Below are positions 35,107 to 47,200 of a stretch of DNA of 64,000 nt, in pieces. Both the position numbers and the translations under genes were made by a program. The stretch spans positions 8,378,948 through 8,442,947 of the forward strand of contig CM063243.1 of NCBI GenBank assembly GCA_032158295.1, read 5' to 3'. Every line of letters starts with the position of its first letter. Positions within the stretch are counted from its first letter, which is position 1. Source of the DNA: Pycnopodia helianthoides. Its lineage: Eukaryota > Echinodermata > Asteroidea > Forcipulatida > Asteriidae. A model generated the notes under the pieces. It saw only the letters and a list, made by a program, of their open reading frames with translations. It did no database searches and was not told the DNA's origin.

Positions 35107-38100
35107 ATGGATGCAGATAGCAGCCGGCGATCTATTGCATCGCAGTACTTTATGGATGAGGATTCTTCTTCATTAGCCGAGGGAATCAACGTCTCAGATC
35201 GAGTAAGATTAAAAATTGATTCTTTTTCTTCAGTTTACAAAACATGTTTAAATAAAGTTATTTTGATTTTAGAGATAAAAACTGTAGATTTTCGTGTTTT
35301 TTCCGCCAAAATTGTGAGAGTGCTATTTATTTACATAACTGATTTGCATTCATTCCAACATGCTGTCCAACCCTGCAACTCGGTCTTGGACATGACAACA
35401 AGGGGGCCCCCAAACAGCCAAAGACTAATCCAAATATTATTTGGTCTGCAGTTTTAAAATGCAGATAAATATTTTAATATCAACTGACATTTTAACTACC
35501 TTCATGCAAACATCTATTAAAAGCCCATGCAGTTGCAACTTTCACACCACGGTCCGATCTTTGATACAACCTCCAAATAAAATAGAAATAGCGCCCCATT
35601 CCGATTCCTCGTGTGCAGTGTGACGTTAAAGACTCTACTCCTAATCCTATATCATTGAAAATGCAACCATCCAAGAAATGTTAAGAAAGAAGAAAAAAAT
35701 CAAATAAATATTTTTCAGGACTTTTATGAATGTTCATATGCCTAGCAGATGTGAAGTTTATAGGGCATATTAATTATTGTTTGGCCTGTGTTTATTTCTC
35801 ACTCATTCTCTTTGGGAAACTGCCAACATGGGTAAGATAGATAGCTCAGTTGGTAAAGTGCCTACACGTTAATAATTTTAGTTTGTTGGTTCAAATCCCC
35901 CTCTAGTCAATTTTTCTTTGTTCAACCCCAAATTAATTGTAATATTTCATACATAATTTTTTTGACAATAGTCACTGGTACACAAAGTGTCCTTTAAAGG
36001 AACATTACAGAATTGGTTTTTGCTAACAAAACAGTTGCTGGCAGTGTAAGCACTTTATGTAATTCACCATATATACATCTCAAATATACCATTCTGGTCT
36101 GGTACAATGACTTGTTTAGTCACAAGTTACTGCTTAAATATAAATTCCTTAGACTATAGAGACTATCTCGGTGTCCATTGACTTTGTGTGTACTTCGGGG
36201 TTACTTTAAAGGAACATTACAGAATTGGTTTTCGATAACAAAATAGTTGCTGGCAGTGTAAGCACTTTATCTAATCCACCATATACATAAACTAAAAACC
36301 TGTAGAAGTTTGAGATCGATCGGCCATCTGGGTCACGAGAAAATAGTGAAAAACGATTACACATTTGCATGAAATCATATAGATTCAACAAATGAATAAA
36401 ACGCTCACTGAGCGATTAACTCCAATAGTTTATTCATTTCTCATCAAATATGGCATTTCAGACAGATATATTTCAAGGGATGTTTTCTACTATCATCATC
36501 ATTAGACCGTGTAAGTTTTATGTAAATCTGTGATCAAAAAGTATATTTTACAAGTTTTTTTCTTACCAATTCTGTAATGTTCCTTTAAAGCAAGCCACTT
36601 AACCATTATTGCTTAATCCTTCAGATGGGGGGGGGGTAAAGCCCCTGTGTGTTGTAAAAGTAAAAGAACCCAGTACACCTACTGTTAAGAGAAAGGGTTC
36701 GCCTGGTGTTTCTGGCATGGTTGGCAATTCCATGCACCCAACTAACCCTGCCAGTGTGACCCCTGAGAAGCTTGCTGTGTAAGCAGTGAGCGCTAAATTT
36801 AAGTGCATCTATGCACACGCACGCACAGGCTAAAACTCCTTCTACACCTGTGAAAGTAATACGTTAACGTTAAGCCTGTATTTTTTTGCTTTCTGTAAGC
36901 GCCAGTGTTTTGCTTACAGAAAGCAGAGCCATGAATAGGGACCCTGCTATATTCTCTAAAACTAAAGAGTTGCCTTTGTGTTTTGTGTTTGATCCAGGTG
37001 ATTGAGTTGATAAATCAGGCTCATTTGATGACAAAAGATGCTCAGAAGATCGCTCATCTTAAACATGTACAGGAGCTGATTGTACACAAGGATCCTACTC
37101 TGTTGGATAATTTCCTTGATGTGAGTATTTTTCCGGAGACATAATGAACTTAACTTGAAACGCAAATTTTGTATTTGTGTCACAATGTCCCAAGCTCGTG
37201 GAATGACCGACCTACATGTTGAGTGCATTCTTTGGATTTGCACAATCTGCAGACTGCGCTGCTCATTCTTGGGTTTTTTTAACCTTGCTATCAGCATTCC
37301 AATGAATGGGGCTCTATCTGCAGATCGGTCAAATCAAAAGACTATGCTCAACATATAAAAGGTATATAAGGTATTTAAAAAAATAATAAAAAATGCTTCT
37401 CACTTTTATTATGCCAACAGGAAGTTCTTCAGTTCCAGCTGGATAAATCAGCTGATGTCAGAAAGTTTGTTGTGGGATTTATAGAAGAGGCATGGTAAGT
37501 CATTGGAAAGGATTGATCCCCAAAACGTCCTGGTTGTGTAGTCAGTGTTATAGTGGAGACCTAGATGTTCCAGACCATCACAAGGTCTGAAGTTCAGGGA
37601 CAGGACTTGATGTTCGGATATAACACCTAGAGGTCTGAGAAGGAAGACGACCCAAAGATTGAAGTTTGAAATCCAAATATTCAAGCCTGGAGGTCCATGC
37701 TAAACTATAATGTTCCAATGCAAACAAATGGTCAAAGACAAGACCCCAAATTCCAAGACCTTGACCTGACGATCTAAGAATGTATATTCACTAAGGTGAT
37801 ATTGACAACTCATCTTAAGATGATCTTAACACTTTGTGAAATTGGGTCCTGGGCTTGATTTTACAAAGAGCTAAAATTGATCTTATCTGTGAACTGCTCT
37901 TAATTGCTAAAAGCAAAGTGTGACACCACGCTCACAATACCATATACTATGGTGATACTGACAACTCATCTTAAAGGCCCTGTACACTATTGGTTAGATC
38001 GAAAACACAACTGTTCACAGATTCACACATAACTTACATGATTTAAAGTACGTAGTGGTAGAAAGGGTTCCTTAAAATATTTCTGCCTAAAATGCTATCG

Positions 38101-41100
38101 TTTCTGAGAAATGAGTAAAACAATAGTTTTTATCGCGCGTGATAAAAACTTGATGTTTGAAAAAACAGAAAACACATAAGGTCTCTTTTCACTATTTTCT
38201 CGTGACCTCGATGACCAATTGAGCTCAAACTTTCACAGATTTGTTTGTTCATGCATATGTTGAATCACACAAAATGTGGACACTGATTTTGAGCTGTACC
38301 AAAAGTGTACAATACCTTTAAGATGAATCTTAGTGCTTTGTGAAAGCAGCCCCATGGCTCGATTTCACAAAGAGTTAAGATCGATTTTAAGTGCAAATCT
38401 CTCTTAATTGCTAAGCAAAATGAGTGGACGGGGTAATACTGACAACTCATCTTTTAGGGCTCGATTTCACAAAGCACTCAGATTCATTTTAAGATGGTTG
38501 TCAATACCACCATAGTGATTTGTGTTGCGCGTCACACTTTCCATATTACTATGATCAATCGTAGCTATTTTCTAAATCGAGCCCTGCCCATTTCCGTTTT
38601 TTCTTAATTTCATTGTGTTTTATCTTTCAATCCTATTGTTTGTCTCAAGTCCCCATTCTTGACCCTGTCCATTCTTGTTACCACCAAACACTCCATTGAA
38701 TGCACTGAAAATGTTCAAATATTGCTTATTTTGTTTTGTACTTGAAAAAAAAAAAACAAACAAACAAATTAAGCATTGACTAAGGTTTGACTCATAGTGG
38801 CGGGGGAAAAAAAATCATTTTGGTTTTAGGATTAATAAAATGTTTCCATTGACTCTCTATCCATGACAGCAAGAAGGATAACGACATGTTATGCAGTGTG
38901 GTTCCACATCTGAACTTAATGTTAGGAGATTCAGCGCAGTATGTTGCAGTTATAAAGAAGATCATCTTGTGCAGCATGCAACTGTATAAGGTTGCTCTGA
39001 AGGTAAGGCTTACTCTCGCATGGCAAATATTATACGAATAATAGCGTGTCGTGGCCGAGCGGATAAGAGCACCGTACTCAAGTTCTGGGTTTCTGATCAG
39101 CAGAGTGTGGGTTCGAGTCCCGGTCGTGACACTTGCAAGACACTTAACCATTATTGCTTCGTCCTTTGGATTGGACGTAAAGCCAATTTGTGTACCGCAT
39201 TACCTCGAAACCAGCACAACATGATGGAGCAAGTTCGAGTGGGCGACTAGGGTGGCTAGACTTACTAGAAACCATAGAGCACAGGGAGATTGACTAGCTC
39301 GACCATGCACTGGAGCATGGTCGATTTAGTAAATTCGAGAGCTACGTCACACACTGTCACACTGTTTCTGGTTAGTCTAGTCACTCTAGTCGCCCACCCG
39401 AACTTGCTCATGGATGCCGGTGTTGTTTGGACTCGGATTTCACCCAGAATCCTTTGCGCGCCAGTCATGCTTATTGGGACTTGCATATGGGCTATTAAGA
39501 AATTTATGAGATGAATACCAAACTGTAGAACAAGTGTTGTATTTCTACTCTAAATCTTCTTTATTGTGCTTGTATTCTTTTTGGTCACTTTCTTTTGATA
39601 TCAAACTGAAATGTGTTTTTGTTTTGTCTTGAAGTGGTTGGTGAATGCCAGGACGTTTGGGGAAGAGATGGAGGCAGTCTGGGATCTCATCCAGGAAATC
39701 AAAGGGAAGGTCTTCATCATGTTGGACTCTGAGAATGATGGGTAGGTCTTAGATTGTTGGATTCTGAGAATGATGGGTAGGTCTTAGATTGTTGGATTCT
39801 GAGAATGATGGGTAGGTCTTAGATTGTTGGATTCTGAGAATGATGGGTAGGTCTTAGATTGTTGGATTCTGAGAATGTTGGGTAGGTCTTAGATTGTTGG
39901 ATTCTGAGAATGTTGGGTAGGTCTTAGATTAGATTATTGGATTCTGAGAATGATGGGTAGGTCTTAGATTGTTGGATTCTGAGAATGTTGGGTAGGTCTT
40001 AGATTAGATTATTGGATTCTGAGAATGATGGGTAGGTCTTAGATTGTTGGATTCTGAGAATGATGGGTAGGTCTTCGATCGTTGGATTCTGAGAATGATG
40101 GGTAGGTCTTCGATCGTTGGATTCTGAGAATGATGGGTAGGTCTTAGATTCTAGTCTTCTTGTGTGTGAATGTACATTAGGATGGATGAAGGATGCAACC
40201 ATCCGAACCCCCCTCCCCCCCCAACACACACAAACACACCTTAGATCCAAGAAATTGAGTCTTAACCTCTTACTGTCTGATCATTCAATATCACACACTG
40301 TGGTTTTGAATAATAGATAAATCTCGCCACTCTGTGGTGAATGCATCTACATAGTACACACATACACACGGTTGTTTCTGTGCACAGCTGTGCCACCATA
40401 GACAACCCCTGCAGCTGAATGGTTCCAAATGGTTGGTCAACTCAGTGATAAGTAATTGTTATATGGGTCTACCGGCCCAGTCCTTCTGAATTCTTCGTTT
40501 CGGCGAAAAGGATATTGAAGGAATTGTGAGGTTAAGGGTTAATGGGGTTTGATGAATGTTCATATTACAGAATAAGAACCCATTCCGTCAAGTACATGGA
40601 GTCACTGGTGTTGGTGGAGTCAGCCAGAGTCCAAGCCTCTGAGTTGCCTAAGAAAGTGGAAGCAGATATCTCTTTAGATCAGGTAAGAGCCATAACATGA
40701 GTAAAACAGCGTACAGAAGATGTGAAACAAAGAGTAGTTATCAGTGCAAACAGTTAGTAATGGCCTCACATAGCAGAGTCAAAGGCTAAATGACAACTCA
40801 ACACACATATTTACAAGTGATGTTTGAAGCTTTGCATGGTATGGGTCATAAGAAAAATTATAGGAGTTAACTTGCAGGTACAACCGTATACAACCGTCGG
40901 TTTTTTCATCAATGTCATCTGGTCACCACTCCTCAAGCCCAGCCTTCTATCAGCAGCTTGCCACAATACTGACACACTCCAGTATGGAGACTAAGTCCAC
41001 AGTACACAAGCCATGGGGTTTCCACATACTACCAGCTGTACAAACAGAAGAAACCCATTCACCCAATGCTAGCATGGAGGTATGGTAATGCACTTTGCAG

Positions 41101-44100
41101 CAGTCTGTGGTACCAGGGCCAAATTTCATAGAGCCGCTTAAGCAGAAAAAAAAGTGCTTAACATTTTTCTGCTAAGCAAAATTAAGCAGGATACCAGTTA
41201 CAGATTGAACATTTGACATTATATTTCGGCTGGTAACCTTATTGTGCTTAGCTACTTTTGGTGTTTAAGCAGCTCTGAAATTGGGCCCAGTGCATACATT
41301 ATGAGAGTTTTAAGCTTTGGTTTCTAATCGAGACTTCTTTTTTCTTGGTTAATTGTATCAACAGATTCCGGAGGATCACGGTTTACTAAAGCGTGACGAG
41401 CTGGAGAAGGATGGCTTAAATGGATTTGATTTGCTACTGAGTCTCCTTGCTTCTCCAAGTATTACCAGGTTAGCATTTTGTCTCTGTAGACCCTTTGCAT
41501 GTGACGTCACAAGCCTAAACAGCGCCCTCACTGAAGTCATAGGAAGACTTATCATTGGCTGAGAGTTGTGCGCGGCGCTTACGCACGCACTTTTTCATCA
41601 AAAAACCTTTATAATGTTGTCAAAAAACACAAAGATTAACAGATATTGATTATTGATTGATCCTTTATTGATTACCGGTAAATTGTACCTAGTTGTGCAG
41701 TGATCGGCTTGCGCGTGCAACATGGCGCACCTGCTCTGAAATGTCAACATTTGTTTTGTTGATGAAACTTTGTTTGGACTCCCATAAAAAAGATGTTTTC
41801 TTATGGACATTTGTAGATTTTAATGGCTCGGAATTCTTTTACGGTCTTGTTTCTGGAACACAATTGTTGGAAAGCTGTTATGTACTGGCTGATCATCGGC
41901 CCACACCTGGTTGAACAGACGGCATCCTGGAGAGAAATGAAAAGGCTCATGACAACGCAGTATAATCTGTCTTTACAAAACCTTGGCTGGTTTGGGAAAG
42001 GAAGAGGTCTTCGATAAAGGCGATAGTCACAGATCCATGCAAAGAGGGCCTTTTACCATGGTCACCAACCAGACCCATGGACTACCTGGGCCACCCAACC
42101 ATGACCCCATGGACTACCCTGGGGCCACCAAACCATGACCCCATGGACTACCCTGGGGCCACCAAACCATGACCCCATGGACTGCCCTGGGGCCACCAAA
42201 CCATGACCCCATGGACTACCCTGGGGCCACCAAACCATGACCAGGGACTGCCGGCCACCAACAGACCATGGACTACCCTGGGGCCACCAAACCATGACCC
42301 CATGGACACCCTGGGGCCATCAAACCATGACCCCATGGACTACCCTGGGGCCACCAAACCATGACCCCATGGACTACCCTGGGGCCATCAAACCATGACC
42401 CCATGGACTACCCTGGGGCCACCAAACCATGACCCCATGGACTACCCTGGGGCCATCAAACCATGACCCCATGGACTCTGTGAAACAGTTGCCTTAATAC
42501 ACGCAATTCGCTACAGTGTCTCACCTTACCTGTTGCCTGTTGACATGACCACCGCCAACACACACAGGTCCCTTTTTGTGCCAGTTATTATCATGGATGT
42601 TATACTGATTTGATTATTTTTAGCGTCAACTTGATGGCCTGTATGGGCTCCCTTACGTCCATTGCTAAGCAACGGCCACAGTTCATGCCGAGGGTGATTC
42701 AAGCGTTTGAGACACTTCATGGTAAGACACAAAAACATCTTCAGTTCATTGTTTTTTTTAAAACCTTTTTCTCTGATTTGCCAACAGTGAAAGTTTAGCA
42801 AATATAAAAAAAGAAAGAAATACTTTTGATACAGTTTTGAAATACAGAAAAAATTGCAAGTGGTGTGTCGTGGTTGAGCGGTTAAGAGCACCGGACTCAA
42901 GCTCTGGTGTTTCTGGTCATCATAGTGTGGGTTCGGGTCCCGGTCTTGACACTTGTGTCCTTAAGCAAGGCACTTAACCATAATTGCTTCATCCTTCGGA
43001 TTGGACATAAAGCCGTGGAACCCGTTTGTTGTGTAATGCGCGTTAAAGAACCCAGCACACTTGTTGTTAAGAGAAGGGTTTCATCCCTGTGTTTCTGACA
43101 TGGTTTGCTGCATTAAGGTTGTTCCACAGCAACTTATAAACTGTTAGAAGATGTGACATGTATAAATATTCATGTAAAATGGATCTTATAATTCCAAACA
43201 TGGCTCTGCATATTTGTGGTCTAGTTGAAGTTTTCTTGAAGTTCAAGGCCTGTGATGTCAAGACGTAAGTTTAGAGATAGTTTAACCCGCTCCTTTTAAT
43301 TTCCTTCCTTGTAGTTAATTTACCTCCAACGTTGGCAAAGTCTCAAGTCAGCAGTGTTCGAAAACATCTGAAGGTAATGGATGCCATTTGAATGATCTGT
43401 GGTTGAAGTCCATGTACATTTCATGTAGCTGTTGGAAGCAGTGGACTGCTTGGAGAGAATTTTGTTTACTTTTTTAAATTTATTTATTACACATCCAACA
43501 GCACAATTAGCGCCAATATTGAGATAAACAAAAAAAAAAGACAAAATTGTCAGTTTTAGATGTGGGAGGAAAACCCCAATGGGGAAAACCCAGGCAATCA
43601 GGTAGGGACTAAAAACCCTATAGCCTGCCCGATATGGGGCAGAGGGTGTCCCCCCCCCCCCAATGTTCCCATACTATAACACACTATTTTCCTCTTGTAT
43701 AGAACTCCCCCCCAAAAAATCCTCAAAAGAATTCCTGAGATTCCAAGCACACAATGAAGACACAATAGGTGGGGGTACCCTCTGCCCCATATCGAGCACC
43801 AATTGAAAAACCCAATCTACACCAGGGTCCATAGAGGTGATCTAAGGCAGGAAAAGAAACCAGTAAGCCAAACTGATCCCCAGATTTAGACTGGATCTCT
43901 GCTGTTCTAACTAGCATTTGGCCAGCGGACCACTAAGGGAGAACAATGACCTGTCAAAATAGGGGCCTAGTTTCTAAAAAGCAAAAATATATAAAAGTAA
44001 TAAGGGAAGAAATGAAATACCTTAAAGTTCTTCACTGGTTCTTCACAAATTGCTAAATTGTGTAGTAATCCAACATTATGGCTCATCACTGTACAGAAAT

Positions 44101-44297
44101 GTTAAACTGACCAACTTCTTAGGAAGATCATTACTAGTACCTTCTATCACCCCAAATAGGCTTCATATGTAAAAGTAAGCTGTTTATTTTGTGACCCACA
44201 GATGCAACTGTTGACAGTCCTGCATCACCCATCTTCATTCACTCTACATTCCAACATCTCAACTTTGCTGACGGACTTGGGAGCGTCAGACGCAGAG
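35107..44297 (+). CDS. SYMPK: Symplekin N-terminal HEAT domain (exons 1-10)
   Basis: Residues 1-334. This is the HEAT-repeat domain that in other animals binds the Ssu72 phosphatase. Conserved blocks are the DNFLDEVLQFQ helix, [23 protein letters not shown] (split by intron 5), [19 protein letters not shown] and [12 protein letters not shown]. Introns are 0.2-1.9 kb and hold two minisatellites and several SINEs. Confidence 0.95.
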
Positions 44298-47200
44298 GTA
44301 CATTTTTATTATAATAGTAATTATATAAGCAACAGTTTTCCCTTGACAAGCATAGCAAAATGCTACACAAAATACATCAGTTGATGTGTTACTCAAAAAT
44401 TATCATTTGCTACCCAATATTAGCATTCAGTGTGCACAAAATGTGTGGCATGTTGTGACCGAGCGTTTAAGCGCACTGGACTCAAGCTCTGGTGTTTCCG
44501 ATCGGCAGAGTGTGGGTTCGAGTCCCGGGTTCTCACACTTGTGTCTTGTAGCAAGACATTTAACCATTTTTGCTTTATCCTTCGGATGGGACGTGAAGCT
44601 GAAGGTTTGGTGTGTTGTGTACTACACTTAAAAGAACCCAGTACACCGGAGCAAAACCCTTCTCTCGGCATAAGTTAAGAGAAGGGTTTTTTAAGAAAAG
44701 GGTTTCGCTCCGGTGTTTTCTGGTATGTCTGCAGATTGCAACAGCACATTGTAAATCAAAACATGGTGCTATGTAAACAAAAAGGTCTTATATTTCAAAC
44801 ATAGCTCTGCATACCTTGTAGAAAAAATAATGATCTCTTTGAGACGCCCTCGGGGGTGATAAAGCGCTATAAAAGATACGTATTGCGTATTGTATCAGTC
44901 AGAAATAATGACTGGAAGAATTACTCCCTGAGCAGGGTTCATCAAGAAGCCAATTTGGAGGCCCTGATAATGCCTATAGTTTTATATACCCATTCCGCCT
45001 CATCCAAATGGGTGCTGATGAGCCAAGCTTTGGTTGGGCTTGTAGTTTAGACATGCTATAGTTAGATACAAAGAAAGAAGAAAACATGAAAACATCTTAC
45101 TACAAATACATCAAAAGGATTATTAGTTATCACTCAACTTTATTACACTGTTATTCTTTTTTCCCAGTGAATAATTACATCACTTGAACACATTTTTCAA
45201 ATCCCTAATTATATATTGATACCCCTTCTGTACCCAGATTGCAAAACACATGCCAAAGATACGGGACAGCACCAAACGCTCTCGACCGACAGACGATGAA
45301 TCAACTGCAAGTACTAGCAAGAGATCAAAAACTGCTATTGTCAAGACGGTAGGTATTGGTACTGTAGCTCTTTGGCAATTAACAACGCCAAAGTGACGTC
45401 ATCAGTGCAGAGTGCTAATCATAATGGTCTCCTGATGTCGAACAGAATACTGTTAGAAATGTTGAATATCCATCGGATTCTTCTGAGAACCACACATACT
45501 CACAAGAGCCAATATTTATACAAGTTGTCTCGGCAAACCTGCCCTCATAAAAACCATCCAAACGTTTCTACAATGATGAGTGATCTACTCTTACAAAATG
45601 TTTTGCAAGTTAATTTTTGGGGTCGTTTCTATGGAACTAGTTTGAATGAACATTTCTCATTGCAACAACATGACCATTATTTCCGGTGCAAATTAACATC
45701 TATTTAATTGTTGCGGTGCCCGCTGCTAAAATATAGGATTCGAACTGCCTCTAGTTACCGGTCAATCTCGATGTTCTAGTTGGTAGGACATCTGCTCTAG
45801 AAAGGCAAAGGTAGTGGGTTCGAATCCCACCCAAGTAATATGCCTGTGGATTTTTTTCACTGAACTCAGGGGAAGTACTGAGTATACAGTGCTTTACACA
45901 CAACAGTGAAAGGGTAAAACCTAAAAAATATTCTGTATCCCCGGTGGAAATTTAACATCTATTAAACATGACCATTGTTTCCCTCCCAAACCCAATTCAG
46001 ATCCAGCAAGTGATGGACGAAGATGAAATGGGACGGGAGACCCCACTGCACCCATCCATGCTCCCTTCGATACCGAGTACCAGTAAAGCCGGTGTCCAGG
46101 CAGCCACAAAGATCTCCGTTGTGGATGTATTGGCAGAGGAGCTGACACCATTACTGCAGAACGTTGGAAATATTGCAAACCTTGTACTCATAAGCATGGT
46201 CAGTAGGAGACAATCAACCACATACAGTACTTAACAACCTTTGTTGATTCAAGAGTGCATTGCCTTACCATTCTTGATAATACAAATAATAATAATATTA
46301 ATCCACAGGTGACACTCCCAGAGAACATGCCACCGCAGTTCCAGGCTACCTACACCCCCATCGCGGCCGCTGGAACAGACAGCCAAATTGGCCACTTGGC
46401 ACGCATGCTGAGCAGTCAGATTGCTGCTGCTGGAATCAAACCAAGGAATTTCAACGAGGTAGGGGTTTATGTTTTCTTTTGAACTTTAAATTTTGTTTTA
46501 ATAAGGCATTAGTTAGATATTGAACATGTTTAAGTGCTGCCATGGATATTATTTGAGTAAGCTGATGATTGCAACATTATTATTGTTACTTCCTTTTTGT
46601 AAAATAATTTTGGGTTTAACAAAGAAAAATTGACTAGAGCGGGAATTTAACCTGTGACCCCTTAATTAACGTGCCGGCACTCTACCACTTTGGCCTTCTA
46701 GCCCTAAATTGGCGGTCTCCCTATTTTGTAACTATCTTTGTTCCTTTTTGGGGCACAATCCACTTCAAATGAATCATGGTTTTATATGGTCCTCCTAAAC
46801 TGCATACAGTTAGACATATCACAAGATCAAAGAAGAATGAGACTTGATGACTCTTTTGATAGCCCGCTGTGCATACGTCTCTAACACAGAATGGATCAAC
46901 CACAGGACTAATTAAAATATCCAATATATTTGGATATTTCAAAGTTACACTTCTAAGGGGTTATGATCGAGCAAAGCATTCTAGGCAAAAATGGTGCGGT
47001 GAGATCATACACCACTGGGAACAAGGTTGAAGTCTCCCAGTTTCCTAATCTACTCCACTGCAGTTGATAAACAGCAGGACAAGTTGTTATCTGAACTAGG
47101 TAGTCTTTCCTGATTTCCCAATCTACTCTAGTAGTAGATAAAAAGTAGATATTATCACATGTTGTTACCGCAAACTGAATATACATAGAGAAACATTTTC

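Noticed and set aside
39044..39160. Functional tRNA gene
   Set aside because: A and B boxes are present but there is no acceptor-stem pairing, and the same head recurs with a common non-tRNA tail, so it is a SINE.
42062..42336. Minus-strand frames of Trp/Gly/Pro repeats
   Set aside because: They are translations of the 34-35 bp minisatellite.
45770..45830. Functional tRNA gene at the type 3 head
   Set aside because: The T arm is perfect, but the D arm is poor and the acceptor ends do not pair.
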